64,000 nucleotides of DNA from Paraburkholderia haematera (GTDB lineage: Bacteria > Pseudomonadota > Gammaproteobacteria > Burkholderiales > Burkholderiaceae), in NCBI RefSeq assembly GCF_905220975.1, contig NZ_CAJNBK010000002.1, positions 186,001-250,000 of the forward strand. Direction: 5' to 3'. Below the pieces are notes generated by a model. That model had not been told where the DNA came from and made no database searches. It worked only from the letters and a program-made list of their open reading frames with translations. The translations under genes and the position numbers were made by a program. The first letter of the stretch is position 1; each line of letters starts with the position of its first letter. Below are positions 9,084 through 18,409 of the stretch, piece by piece.

Positions 9084-10292
9084 TTACAGTCCCAGGATCA
9101 TTTTGGAAATGATGTTCTTCTGGATTTCGTTGGAGCCGCCGAAGATCGACAGCTTGCGGTTGTTGAAGTAAAGCGATGCAGCGCTTGCCGCTTCGTCGGG
9201 TCCGACTGGTGTGTCTTGGAAACCGTCGTACAAAGCTTCTTCTATGAACGGCTGCGCATACGGTCCCATCGCGCGGCGGGTGAGCGAGGAGATTTCCTGG
9301 CGGATTTCCGTGCCGCGAATCTTCAGCATCGAACTCTCGGCGCCCGGTACGCCGCCGCCGGCCACCGCCGCGATCACGCGCAGGTTGGTGGTTTTCATGT
9401 TCTCCAGATCGATCTCGACGCGCGCCATGCGTGCCGCGAACGACGGATCGTCCGCCAGCGGCCGGCCGTTGCGCCGCTGTTTCGCGGCGATCTTGCGCAG
9501 CCGGTTAAAGGCCGCCACCGAGAAGCCGACGCCCGCGATATTGGTGCGCTCGTACGTGAGCAGGTACTTGGCGTAGGTCCAGCCTTTGTTCGCTTCACCC
9601 ACGAGGTTTTCAGCCGGTACGCGCACGTCGGTGAAGAACACTTCGTTGACTTCGTGTTCGCCATCGAGGGTGATGATCGGGCGCACGTCGACACCTGGCG
9701 TATTTATGTCGATCAGCAGGAAGCTGATGCCTTCCTGCTTGCGCACGTCGGTGGCGGTGCGCACGAGGCAGAAGATCATGTTCGCGTAGTGGCCCAGCGT
9801 GGTCCACGTTTTCTGACCGTTGACGATGTAGTGCTCACCTTGTGCGTCGGTGCCGCGTACCGCGGTGGTCTTGACCGATGCGAGGTCCGAGCCCGCGCCC
9901 GGTTCCGAGTAGCCTTGGCACCACCAGTCCGAGCCGTCGAGAATTCGCGGCAACCAGTGGCGTTTTTGCGCCTCGCTACCGTATTTGATCAACACCGGTC
10001 CCAGCATGTTGACGCCGAACGGCACGACACGCGGTGCCCCCGCCAAGGCGCATTCATTCTCGAAGATGAATTTCTGCACGGCGTTCCAGTCCGGGCCGCC
10101 GTACTCCTTCGGCCAATGATTGGCGAGCCAGCCTTGCGCGTTGAGAATCGCGTGCCACTCGGCCATGTCGTCGCGCGTAAGACGGCGGCCGCCGTGTACT
10201 TTGCCGGCGAGACGCTGCGGGAGCTTGTCACGCAAAAAACGCAGCACGTCGGCGCGAAAAGCTTCTTCTTCGGGTGTGAAGTTCAGATCCAT
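9084..10292 (-). CDS. Acyl-CoA dehydrogenase, pimeloyl-CoA dehydrogenase large-subunit-like
   Basis: 402 residues. Typical motifs are GYSEPGAGSDLASVKT (FAD/substrate region), KTWTTLGHYANM and the C-terminal FGGSNEIQKNIISKMILG. The closest family I recognise is PimC, which forms a heteromeric dehydrogenase with PimD. The paired subunit is encoded directly downstream. A GAGGAAAG ribosome binding site precedes the ATG at a good distance. The enzyme would introduce the alpha-beta double bond in a medium-chain acyl-CoA or dicarboxyl-CoA. Substrate preference is inferred from family resemblance only. Confidence 0.86.
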   Translation of the reverse strand: MDLNFTPEEEAFRADVLRFLRDKLPQRLAGKVHGGRRLTRDDMAEWHAILNAQGWLANHWPKEYGGPDWNAVQKFIFENECALAGAPRVVPFGVNMLGPVLIKYGSEAQKRHWLPRILDGSDWWCQGYSEPGAGSDLASVKTTAVRGTDAQGEHYIVNGQKTWTTLGHYANMIFCLVRTATDVRKQEGISFLLIDINTPGVDVRPIITLDGEHEVNEVFFTDVRVPAENLVGEANKGWTYAKYLLTYERTNIAGVGFSVAAFNRLRKIAAKQRRNGRPLADDPSFAARMARVEIDLENMKTTNLRVIAAVAGGGVPGAESSMLKIRGTEIRQEISSLTRRAMGPYAQPFIEEALYDGFQDTPVGPDEAASAASLYFNNRKLSIFGGSNEIQKNIISKMILGL

Positions 10293-10382
10293 GGCAGGTT
10301 CTTTCCTCGATATTTAACAGTCCGCCGGACCGGGGGCGATCAGACCGCCACCGGTCGAGCATGCTACAAACAGGCTGCCGTC

Positions 10383-12503
10383 TCAAGCCGGCTGGTTGAG
10401 GCTCGCGAAATCGGCACCGCGTTCAACCAGTTCGACCAGCAGCGGCGACGCTTGCCAGAACAGCGGGTCTTCTTTGGCGAACTCGCGGATGTCCGCCAGA
10501 ATCGTGGCGAGGCCTACCGTATCGGCGTATTTCATCGGACCGCCGCGATAACGCGGAAAACCGTAGCCGTAGAGGAAGGTCACGTCGACATCGAGCGGCC
10601 GCAGCGCGATGCCTTCATGCACGACGTTAGCGCCTTCGTTGACCATCGCGGCCATGTAGCGGCGGATAATTTCTTCGTCGGTGAAAGGGCGAGGCGTGAT
10701 GCCGGCGCGTTCGCGTTCGGCTTCGATGATGGCCTCGACCTCGGGGTCCGCCGTGCCGGTGCGCGAACCTTCGGGGTACAGATAAAAGCCGCGGCCGGTC
10801 TTCTGGCCGAACCAGCCGCGTTCGCAAAGCCGGTCGGCGATCTGCACGTAGCGTGCTTGCGGGTTCCGCGTGGCGGCGCGCCGCTTGCGTGAGGCCCAGC
10901 CAATGTCGCCGCCCGCCAGATCGACCACCTGGAACGGACCCATCGGGAAGCCGAACGCACGCACGGCTGCATCGATCTGATAGGGCGACGCACCGTCTTC
11001 CATCATCGCGTCCGCCGCGCCCCGATACACCGCCAGCACGCGATTGCCGATGAAGCCGTCGCACACGCCGGCACGCACCGGCGTCTTGCGCAGCTTCTTC
11101 GCGAGTTCGAACGCGGTGGCGACCACGTCCGCGCTGACCTGTTTCGGCACGACCACTTCCAGCAACTTCATGATGTTGGCGGGGGAGAAGAAGTGCAGGC
11201 CGATCACGTCCGCGGGGCGCGAAATGCTGGCCGCAATCGCGTCGATGTCGAGATAGGACGTGTTGGTGGCGAGCACCGCACCGGCTTTGCAGACACGATC
11301 GAGTTCGGCGAACACGGCCTTTTTCACCGACAGGTCTTCGAATACGGCTTCGATCACCAGATCGGCGTCAGCGAGTGCGTCGTACGAGGTGCTGCCTTGC
11401 CAGCGCGTCATCACGTCGGCTTTCTTCTCCGCACTCATGCGGCCTTTGGCGATCAGGCCGTCGTAGACCTTTTCGATGTGGGCGCGGCCGCGTGCGAGCG
11501 ACGCGTCGTCGCGTTCGATCATCGTCACCGGCAAGCCGGCATCGAGCACCGCGACGGCGATACCCGCGCCCATTGTGCCGCCGCCCACCACGCCGATCCT
11601 GTTCAGAGCACGCGGTTTTGCGTCGCGGGTTTCCGGCGCCTTGAGCACTTCGCGTTCGGCAAAGAACGCGTGAATCAATCCGGCACGCTGCGGGCTGTCG
11701 ATGCATGCCAGGAACAGCTTGCGTTCGAGCCGCAGGCCGTCTTCGAAAGATTGCTCGACGGCGGCTTCCACAGCATCGACAATTTTGAGCGGAGAAAACA
11801 GGCCGCGCGATTTCTTCGCCGTTTCCGTGCGTGCGGTGGCAACGACGGCAAGGCTCGCGGCGCGATCGCTTAGCGCGGCGGCATCGCGCGTGCGCCGCAC
11901 GGGGGCGTGAGCGGCCAGCAGTTCGTGCACATAGGCGAGTCCTTCAGCGAGGATGTCGTCACTGCTGCCGAGCCGGTCGATGAGGCCGAGCGCGAGCGCT
12001 TCTTTCGCGCCGGCGTGGCGCCCGCTCAGGATCAGGTCGAGCGCGGCTTGCGCGCCGATCAGGCGCGGCGTGCGCTGCGTGCCGCCTGCACCCGGAAGCA
12101 GGCCGAGTTGCACTTCGGGCAAACCGAGCTTCGCGCCATCCACGGCGAGCCGGTAATGCGCGGCGAGCGCCACTTCCAGGCCGCCGCCGAGCGCGGCGCC
12201 GTGAATAGCGGCCACCACCGGTTTCGCGCACGCTTCGATGCGGTTACAGACGTCCGGCAGCGACGGCGGCACCGGTGGCTTGCCGAACTCGCGGATGTCC
12301 GCACCCGCGATGAAATTGCGCCCGGCGCCGACGATCAGCACGGCTTCAACGGCGCTGTCGGCATTCGCGGCTTCGATAGCGGCAAGCAGGCCGCGCCGCA
12401 CGTCGGCGGAGAGGGCGTTGACTGGCGCATGGTCGATCGTGACCAGCAGGACTTTGCCGTGCAATTCGCGCGTCACAACGTCGGCGGAAGGGGTGAGGGT
12501 CAT
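10383..12503 (-). CDS. Bifunctional enoyl-CoA hydratase / 3-hydroxyacyl-CoA dehydrogenase (FadJ/PimF-like)
   Basis: 706 residues from the ATG at 12503, which has AGGAG upstream; a longer frame to 12608 lacks support. The N-terminal crotonase domain (about 1-200) shows GRNFIAGADIREF (oxyanion hole) and KLGLPEVQLGLLPGAGGTQR. The NAD-binding domain begins near IGVVGGGTMGAGIAVAVLDAG, and the catalytic His lies in VIGLHFFSPANIMKLLEVV. C-terminal 3HCDH domains follow. It catalyses hydration of enoyl-CoA and oxidation of 3-hydroxyacyl-CoA. It is the first gene of the operon with the two dehydrogenases and diverges from a LysR regulator. Confidence 0.93.
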   Translation of the reverse strand: MTLTPSADVVTRELHGKVLLVTIDHAPVNALSADVRRGLLAAIEAANADSAVEAVLIVGAGRNFIAGADIREFGKPPVPPSLPDVCNRIEACAKPVVAAIHGAALGGGLEVALAAHYRLAVDGAKLGLPEVQLGLLPGAGGTQRTPRLIGAQAALDLILSGRHAGAKEALALGLIDRLGSSDDILAEGLAYVHELLAAHAPVRRTRDAAALSDRAASLAVVATARTETAKKSRGLFSPLKIVDAVEAAVEQSFEDGLRLERKLFLACIDSPQRAGLIHAFFAEREVLKAPETRDAKPRALNRIGVVGGGTMGAGIAVAVLDAGLPVTMIERDDASLARGRAHIEKVYDGLIAKGRMSAEKKADVMTRWQGSTSYDALADADLVIEAVFEDLSVKKAVFAELDRVCKAGAVLATNTSYLDIDAIAASISRPADVIGLHFFSPANIMKLLEVVVPKQVSADVVATAFELAKKLRKTPVRAGVCDGFIGNRVLAVYRGAADAMMEDGASPYQIDAAVRAFGFPMGPFQVVDLAGGDIGWASRKRRAATRNPQARYVQIADRLCERGWFGQKTGRGFYLYPEGSRTGTADPEVEAIIEAERERAGITPRPFTDEEIIRRYMAAMVNEGANVVHEGIALRPLDVDVTFLYGYGFPRYRGGPMKYADTVGLATILADIREFAKEDPLFWQASPLLVELVERGADFASLNQPA

Positions 12504-12600
12504 CGTGTCGTCTCCTGATTGTCTGTTGCGGGGCCGCGCCCGGCCAAATCGGGGCATACCGGGTCTGGCGAATTCTTGGATTGTGGGGTGGTCAAGGTTT

Positions 12601-12646
12601 ATTGACAATTACATAGACCGTTGACAGACTGTCAAAGTTATTTTGA
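12601..12646. promoter_or_regulatory. LysR-type operator between the beta-oxidation operon and its divergent regulator
   Basis: TTGACAGACTGTCAA at 12621-12635 is a perfect 15-bp inverted repeat containing the LysR T-N11-A pattern. Further TTGAC half-sites occur in the same orientation at 12602 and 12643. The intergenic gap is 156 bases, and the block ends about 14 bases before the LysR start codon. This layout is usual for an autoregulating LysR protein that also controls the divergent operon. Confidence 0.75.
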
Positions 12647-12659
12647 CAAAGACCCGATC

Positions 12660-13562
12660 ATGGACGTCAATTCACTGACCTTGCTGGTCGATATCCTCGA
12701 TGCGGGCAACCTGAGCGAAGCTGCGCGCCGGTTGAAGATGAGCCGCGCGAACGTGAGCTACCACCTGAACCAGCTGGAGCGTTCGATCGGGCTGCAACTG
12801 GTGAGGCGCACCACGCGCCGGGTCGAGCCGACCGAAATCGGTCTGCAGTTATACGAGCATGGGCGCACGATCCAGAATGCGCTGCTGGCCGCGCGCGAAT
12901 CGGTCACCACGCTCGGGCAGAGCTTGCAGGGGCGGGTCAGGTTGAGTGTGCCGAGCGGCTACGGGCAACTGGTGATGTCGGATTGGCTGATCGCGTTCAA
13001 GCGTCTTTATCCGGGCATCGTGCTGGATGTGTTGTTCGAAAATCGCGTTGAGGATCTGATGCGCGACGAGGTCGATATTGCGGTTCGGGTGATGTCCGAG
13101 CCGCCGCAGAATCTCGTTGCTCGGGACATGGGGCCGGTGCGATACGTTGCCTGTGCTTCACCGGATTTTGTCGAGAGCCGTGGCATGCCGGTGCGGCTGG
13201 ACGATTTGCGCACGGCGCCGTTGATTACGTCGGCGGTGGTCGGCAGGCAGTTGCGCGTGGCGGCGTATCTACGCGACGAACGCCACGAGGTGCTGCTTGA
13301 GCCGACGATTATTTCCGAGAACTTTCTGTTCTTGCGCCAGGCGGTGCTGGCCGGCTTGGGTGTCGGTCTGGTGCCTGATTATGTGATGCAGGACGACCTG
13401 CGCCGTGGGGATGTGGTGACGGCGCTTGATGAATGGCGTTTAAGCGTCTTCGGTACGAATATGTACATGCTCTATATGCCGAATCGTCATCACACGCGTG
13501 CGGCGGCGACATTTATCGAGTTCATTCTGGACCAGGCACACGGAAGAGGGCGCTCCGCTTGA
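12660..13562 (+). CDS. LysR family transcriptional regulator
   Basis: 300 residues from the ATG at 12660, the usual LysR length. The N-terminal winged helix-turn-helix (about 1-60) contains LSEAARRLKMSRANVSYHLNQLE, followed by the periplasmic-binding-protein-like effector domain (about 90-295). It is divergent from the beta-oxidation operon and separated from it by a perfect TTGACAGACTGTCAA palindrome. It is therefore the likely regulator of that operon, with an acyl-CoA or dicarboxylate-related effector by inference. Confidence 0.93.
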   Translation: MDVNSLTLLVDILDAGNLSEAARRLKMSRANVSYHLNQLERSIGLQLVRRTTRRVEPTEIGLQLYEHGRTIQNALLAARESVTTLGQSLQGRVRLSVPSGYGQLVMSDWLIAFKRLYPGIVLDVLFENRVEDLMRDEVDIAVRVMSEPPQNLVARDMGPVRYVACASPDFVESRGMPVRLDDLRTAPLITSAVVGRQLRVAAYLRDERHEVLLEPTIISENFLFLRQAVLAGLGVGLVPDYVMQDDLRRGDVVTALDEWRLSVFGTNMYMLYMPNRHHTRAAATFIEFILDQAHGRGRSA

Positions 13563-13682
13563 ACGGCGATGACGTGGAGAACAAAGCAGCACCGGCACCG
13601 CCGCCTGACACGCGGCCATGCTTAACAAAACGGCGGAATAGCCGTGCGCCTTGCGGCACATCGACCTTCGGGGGAGACGCAG

Positions 13683-13871
13683 ATGAAATGGACAATCGCA
13701 TTTCTCGTTCTGTTTGCAATCGCCATTCTCATTGTGCTGGTTTCGCGTCTTCCGGATGAGGAGGCCATCCGCCTTGCCGGTTACGCGGCCACGGCGGGCT
13801 TCGCCGCACTGGTCGGCGTTCTGATTCGCTGGCGCGCCAATCGGACCCAACGAAACAAACGCGCCGGGTGA
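13683..13871 (+). CDS. Small two-helix membrane protein, unknown function
   Basis: 62 residues starting at the ATG at 13683, preceded by GGGGGAGACGCAG as ribosome binding site. Two hydrophobic helices are evident: residues about 3-22 (WTIAFLVLFAIAILIVLVS) and about 31-49 (AGYAATAGFAALVGVLI). The end is strongly basic (RWRANRTQRNKRAG), suggesting an N-in/C-in hairpin in the inner membrane. No family recognised. The gap from the LysR stop is 120 bases, so it may have its own promoter. Confidence 0.6.
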   Translation: MKWTIAFLVLFAIAILIVLVSRLPDEEAIRLAGYAATAGFAALVGVLIRWRANRTQRNKRAG

Positions 13872-14028
13872 GTACGCGCGCCGGGATTCGCTCGATCGGA
13901 CGACGAGGTTGTCGGAGGCCCAACGATCCAGGTCAACCTCACCGATTGAGTCAGACGCAAAGAACGTCCGAAAGAACGACCAGTTGCGCGGGCGCGCCCC
14001 CACGGGTTTCCGCAGCATACCCATCCGC

Positions 14029-14262
14029 GAAGCACGCAGTGCGGAGTGGGAGCGAATGACACCTTTGTCACCCGCGCCGAATGTGCGAGAACACAGATTC
14101 CAGATGCACCACTACCGTGACTGCGCGGGGGACCCGCTTAAGAACTGGCGGTGTGAGCCGCTTTCTTTTGCCTACTTTTCTTTGCGGCAGGCAAAGAAAA
14201 GTAGGTGCCCCCCCGCACAGGGGGAACGCTAATAGACCACTAAGAAAACAAGGCAAGGCCCA
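14029..14262 (+). repeat. Dispersed hairpin element, copy 1
   Basis: This stretch matches 57838-58071 in the same orientation. The core (14075-14227 against 57884-58036) has four mismatches in 153 bases by eye; the flanks are more divergent. It contains a long hairpin at 14171-14205 with perfect 15-bp arms (CCTACTTTTCTTTGC and its complement) and a 5-base loop. A second, C-rich/G-rich stem follows (CCCCC CGCACA GGGGG). It lies in the 459-base gap between two small genes, and nothing else was recognised in 13872-14330. Hypothetical ORFs that read through it are repeat artefacts. Confidence 0.85.
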
Positions 14263-14330
14263 AAAATCCAGAACCAACCCCCCATGCTACGATGCACCGC
14301 AAACCATCCAGAAAGCCGTCGGAGACACAG

Positions 14331-14711
14331 ATGCACCCAGCGCATGCCACCCGTTTCGATGAACAATTCGCCCCCCGCATAGCCGAAGCAATCGCCGCCT
14401 GCTTCGCCACCACGGTACACACCGAAATCCTCCCGTACGGCGGCCACGGCCACCCCACCCGCGTGCGAATCCACGCATCGCCGATCGAGAGCCTCGGCCA
14501 CTACCCACACCCGTTAAATCTGTTTCTCACCTGGGACAGCGACGAAATCGAACGTCTGATGGGAGCAGAAGGCCCGGCGCGCTTCGCCGGCTACCTTGCA
14601 GCACTGCCACGCAAGCTGGAAGCCTGGCGCCACGTGCGCGAACTGGATTTTGTCTCGCACACCCAGGGTGAGCCGACAATATTGATCGGCGGGCTCGACT
14701 TCGGGTCTTAG
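14331..14711 (+). CDS. Conserved-looking hypothetical protein
   Basis: 126 residues from the ATG at 14331, which has GGAGACACAG upstream; an earlier in-frame ATG at 14292 has no comparable site. The protein is soluble-looking, with an acidic central part ([16 protein letters not shown]) and no signal peptide or transmembrane helix. I do not recognise a characterised family. Its stop codon overlaps the stop of the convergent chemoreceptor gene by three bases. Confidence 0.6.
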   Translation: MHPAHATRFDEQFAPRIAEAIAACFATTVHTEILPYGGHGHPTRVRIHASPIESLGHYPHPLNLFLTWDSDEIERLMGAEGPARFAGYLAALPRKLEAWRHVRELDFVSHTQGEPTILIGGLDFGS

Positions 14712-16291
14712 GAAGCCGCCACACCGATCCGGAAAAAGCTCACGCTCTGCACCAGACCCGAGGCCTTGCTCTGCACCGCGTCAGCCGCCGCGGCCGCCTG
14801 CTCCACCAAAGCCGCGTTACTCTGCGTCACCTGATCCATCTGCGTGACCGCGTCGTTCACTTCCGCAATGCCCGCTGCCTGATCGACGCTCGCCGTCGCG
14901 ATCGCCTCGACGATGCGCGTCACGCTGCCCGCGCTTTGCACCACGCCGTCCATCGTATTGCTCGCGTGGTTGATCAGCTGTGTGCCGGCGTCGATTGTGG
15001 CTACCGACTCACGAATCAGTGCCTTGATCTCGCGCGCGGCGTCGGCCGAGCGTTGAGCCAGACTGCGCACTTCGCTCGCGACCACCGCGAAGCCGCGCCC
15101 TTGCGTGCCGGCACGCGCCGCTTCGACGGCTGCGTTGAGCGCCAGAATGTTGGTCTGCGCGGCGATCGCTTCGACCACGGCGATGATATCGACGATGCGT
15201 TTGGATGCCGCGTCGATCTGGCCCATTGTGCGTACCGCGTCGGTCATCACGATGCCGCCGTCGCGCGCCGCCTGTGCAGCCGTTTGCGCGAGGGTGGTGG
15301 CCTCGCGTGCGTTGCTGGCGTTGCGCTGAACCGAGTCGGTGAAATGCTGCATCGATGCGGCGGTTTCCTCGAGCGAGGCGGCCTGTTGTTCGGTGCGCGC
15401 AGATAGATCCAGGTTGCCCGCGGCGATCTCCTGCGTCGCTGAGGAGATGGTGTTCGCGCCTTCACGAATCTCGCTGACGATATGCCGCAAGCGCTGATTC
15501 ATTTCGTTGAGCGCGACCAGCAACTGGCCGGTTTCGTCACGGCTCGCCACGGCGACGTCGGCGCGCAGATCGCCTGCCGCAACCGCTTGCGCGACCCCCA
15601 CCGCCTGCCTGACCGGCAACGTGATGCTGCGGCTCAGGAACCAGATCGCGAACGTACCCACGCCGAGCGAGCCGATCACGACCGACAGAAGCAGCACGCT
15701 GGCGAGCGTGTACGCGTGTTCCGCAGCCTCGCCCGTGCGCGCGTTCGAGTCTTGCGCCTGTTGCATCACCGAGGCGACGATGTCGTCGATCGCGGCGGTC
15801 GGCGCGCGGTCGATACCTTTGACCAGACCGTCCACCACGTGTGCCGTATTCGGATCGGCCGCGTCATAGCGTTTGAGCGCGTCGAGGTAGCTGTCCTGCA
15901 GCGACGCATGCGTGGCGAGCGCCTTGTCGACGCCGTCGACTTTGGCACCCAATGCACTCAGTTGATCTTTCAATCGCAGCAATGCGGCGTGCGTCGTGCC
16001 GCTCTCCTTGCTGAAGGCGTCGCGGTATTTAGCGAACGCAGCCGGATCGGTGCCGCGCAGCAGCAGGTCTTTCCATTCCTGCACCTGCTTTTTGAATTCG
16101 ACCTGCGCGACGCGTGCCGTGTCGGCGGCTTGCGCATACTGGCCAAGCGTTTGCGCGGACTGGATTTGCAACGCATGGGTATTCGACAATGCATGCCAGC
16201 CTTCCAGGCCGACCACGATCGTCGCGGCGAGCAGCACCGCGCCGAGCAGCGCCAACTTAACGGCGATCTTCAGATTTCTATAGAACGTCAC
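14708..16291 (-). CDS. Methyl-accepting chemotaxis protein with four-helix-bundle sensor
   Basis: 527 residues. The order is a transmembrane helix (about 10-30), a periplasmic helical ligand-binding domain (about 35-190, including the repeatedly seen [17 protein letters not shown] segment), a second transmembrane helix (about 195-217), HAMP (about 218-270) and a cytoplasmic signalling domain. The signalling domain has the conserved hairpin tip [20 protein letters not shown]. There is no C-terminal CheR-tethering pentapeptide. The ligand is unknown. It follows a second receptor gene on the same strand by 21 bases, so the pair may be cotranscribed. Confidence 0.93.
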   Translation of the reverse strand: MTFYRNLKIAVKLALLGAVLLAATIVVGLEGWHALSNTHALQIQSAQTLGQYAQAADTARVAQVEFKKQVQEWKDLLLRGTDPAAFAKYRDAFSKESGTTHAALLRLKDQLSALGAKVDGVDKALATHASLQDSYLDALKRYDAADPNTAHVVDGLVKGIDRAPTAAIDDIVASVMQQAQDSNARTGEAAEHAYTLASVLLLSVVIGSLGVGTFAIWFLSRSITLPVRQAVGVAQAVAAGDLRADVAVASRDETGQLLVALNEMNQRLRHIVSEIREGANTISSATQEIAAGNLDLSARTEQQAASLEETAASMQHFTDSVQRNASNAREATTLAQTAAQAARDGGIVMTDAVRTMGQIDAASKRIVDIIAVVEAIAAQTNILALNAAVEAARAGTQGRGFAVVASEVRSLAQRSADAAREIKALIRESVATIDAGTQLINHASNTMDGVVQSAGSVTRIVEAIATASVDQAAGIAEVNDAVTQMDQVTQSNAALVEQAAAAADAVQSKASGLVQSVSFFRIGVAAS

Positions 16292-16312
16292 TGCGATTTC
16301 CTTTGGTGTACC

Positions 16313-18112
16313 TTAGTCCAGCTTGAATTGCGTGACGGCACTGGCAAGGCTCACCGCCTGGCTTTGCAACGCGGCGGCGGCCGCCGTGGATTCCTCGACC
16401 AGTGCGGCGTTCTGCTGAACCATTTCGTCGAGTTGGCTGACCGCGCGGTTGACTTCCTGAATGCCGCGCGTTTGCTCGTTGGCCGCCTGAGTGATTTCGG
16501 AAATGATGGTCGTCACGTTGGCGACGTTGCTGACGATCTCCGTCATCGTCTCGCCGGCCTGGCGGACCTGGCCCGAGCCGGAAGTCACGCTCGCCACGGT
16601 CGATTCGATCAGCGCCTTGATTTCCTTCGCCGCCTGGGCGCTGCGTTGCGCGAGGCTGCGAACCTCGCCGGCCACCACGGCGAAGCCGCGGCCCTGTTCG
16701 CCGGCGCGCGCCGCTTCAACCGCCGCGTTCAACGCGAGGATGTTGGTCTGGAACGCAATGCCGTCGATCACGCCGATGATGTCGGAGATCTTCACCGACG
16801 CCTGCTCGATCTCGCCCATCGTCGTAATCACGTCAGAGATCACCACGCCGCCGCGCGAAGCGACCCGCGATGCGGAGACGGCGGTATCGTCGGCCTGCTT
16901 CGCGGCGCTGGCCGACTGCGTAACCGTCGAGGTGATTTCTTCCATCGACGCAGCGGTTTGTTGCAGGCTGGCCGCCGCGGATTCGGTGCGGCCCGACAGA
17001 TCGACGTTGCCCGCGGCGATTTCATTGGCGGCCACGCGCACCGATTCGCTGGCGTCGCGAATCTGGCGCATGACGTGGCTGAGCTTGTCGATGAAGGTAT
17101 TGAACGAGCGCGCGATCTGCGCCACTTCGTCGTTGCCGGCGGCCGGCAGGCGTTGTGTCAGATCGCCTTCGCCGGAGCCGATTGCGTCCATCGCGTCGCG
17201 TACTTTTGACAGGCGCTGGAACGACACGGCGGTGACCGCGGCCACGATCGCGGCGGCGATAACGGCAATCACGATCAAGGCAATGACCGAGGCGGTCAGC
17301 AGCGATCGCATGCCCGCGGTCGCTTCCGATTTGTCGAGCGCGACCACCGCGTACCAGTCGGTGCCGGGAATGGTCTCGGCGCGCAGCAGCTTCGTGCTGC
17401 CGTTCACGTCCACTTCAACCGGATGCCCGGCGCTGAAGAGCGCGGCCAGCTTGTCGCCGGCAAGAGCGGGTGCGAGGTCCGACACCGGCTTCAAGGTCAG
17501 CTTGCCGTCCGGGTGCGCGACGATATGGCCGCTCGCGTCGATCAACATGCCGAAACTCGCGGGCGTCGGATGAATCGCCTTGACGTTGGCGATCACGCTG
17601 TCCATCGCGACGTCGCCGGACACCACGCCTTTCACCACGCCGTCGCGCACCACGGGCGCGGCAAACGCGACCACCAGCTTGCCCGTGCCCACATCCACAT
17701 ACGGCGGCGTCACCACTGGCTTGCCCGCAGCGGCGGCCTGCTTGTACCAGGGACGGCCAGTCGGATCGTAGTCGGGCGGGATGCCGGTCGGGTCGGAGAA
17801 CTTCGCGGTCTTGTCCGCGTAGCCGACGTATACGTTGGTGAACTTGCCGGCTGCGGCGATCTGCTTCAACGCGGCGGACGGATCGGGTTGCAGAACGGCT
17901 TCCTGCAGCGAGTTGATCATCTGGCTATTCGTGGCGATCCAGTCTTCGATACCGTCTGCATGACCGCTTTCGACAGCGTTCAGGCTGCTTTCGATGGCAT
18001 CGGCGTTATACGAGTTGGCGACGACATAGTTGAGAACCGCGTTAGCAGCGAGCGCAACCACAACGATGGCGACGCACAGGGCGACGATGCGCGCGCGAAT
18101 GGAGGAGAACAT
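16313..18112 (-). CDS. Methyl-accepting chemotaxis protein with dCache sensor, probable amino-acid receptor
   Basis: 599 residues. A transmembrane helix (about 9-30) precedes a periplasmic double-Cache domain (about 35-275), a second transmembrane segment (about 280-303), HAMP and a signalling domain with [20 protein letters not shown]. The membrane-distal Cache module carries Y115, R120, W122, Y123 (YDPTGRPWY), Y138, D140 (PPYVD) and D167. This constellation and spacing match the alpha-amino/carboxylate-binding motif described for amino-acid dCache receptors such as PctA. An amino-acid ligand is therefore likely but not proven. Confidence 0.93.
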   Translation of the reverse strand: MFSSIRARIVALCVAIVVVALAANAVLNYVVANSYNADAIESSLNAVESGHADGIEDWIATNSQMINSLQEAVLQPDPSAALKQIAAAGKFTNVYVGYADKTAKFSDPTGIPPDYDPTGRPWYKQAAAAGKPVVTPPYVDVGTGKLVVAFAAPVVRDGVVKGVVSGDVAMDSVIANVKAIHPTPASFGMLIDASGHIVAHPDGKLTLKPVSDLAPALAGDKLAALFSAGHPVEVDVNGSTKLLRAETIPGTDWYAVVALDKSEATAGMRSLLTASVIALIVIAVIAAAIVAAVTAVSFQRLSKVRDAMDAIGSGEGDLTQRLPAAGNDEVAQIARSFNTFIDKLSHVMRQIRDASESVRVAANEIAAGNVDLSGRTESAAASLQQTAASMEEITSTVTQSASAAKQADDTAVSASRVASRGGVVISDVITTMGEIEQASVKISDIIGVIDGIAFQTNILALNAAVEAARAGEQGRGFAVVAGEVRSLAQRSAQAAKEIKALIESTVASVTSGSGQVRQAGETMTEIVSNVANVTTIISEITQAANEQTRGIQEVNRAVSQLDEMVQQNAALVEESTAAAAALQSQAVSLASAVTQFKLD

Positions 18113-18409
18113 GTCGGGAGTCTTTCGGAGTAAGCAGTGAGCCGTAGTCGGTGAGGCGGGGGCCTCACACGCGGTATACGGCGTGGGCAGGGGGGACTTG
18201 AGCGGGTAATGCTTTCAGTTTCTGACGGCGGCCGGCAACGCCGCTTGTGGCGGCGCGCCGCGATGCTACATTTTTTTTTCGCGCGGCGCGGGGTTTTCAA
18301 TGGATGCCGAAACAGCGCCCGGCAGTGAATTGCAGGGCGCTGTATTTGTATGACGATAACGATGGGTATGACGCTATGCGAGGCTATGTGTCGAGGCAGG
18401 CAGATGGTT
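18113..18409. other. Gene-free interval between chemoreceptor and MocR-type regulator
   Basis: 297 bases upstream of the dCache receptor gene and downstream of the MocR gene. A 9-bp inverted repeat (CGCGCCGCG at 18254, CGCGGCGCG at 18282) encloses a loop with a run of T, which is too loose to call a terminator. Receptor promoter elements must lie here but none could be assigned with confidence. Confidence 0.4.

Noticed and set aside
14081..14362. ORF over hairpin element copy 1
   Set aside because: Same repeat-derived peptide, running into the start of a better-supported gene.
15482..17209. 575-codon open frame antisense to both chemoreceptor genes
   Set aside because: It spans two real genes on the other strand, has Arg/His-rich composition typical of GC-rich shadow frames, and shows no domain.
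18254..18290. Inverted repeat with T-run in its loop
   Set aside because: The T-run is inside a 19-base loop, not after the stem, so it is not a terminator; the GC-rich match may be chance.
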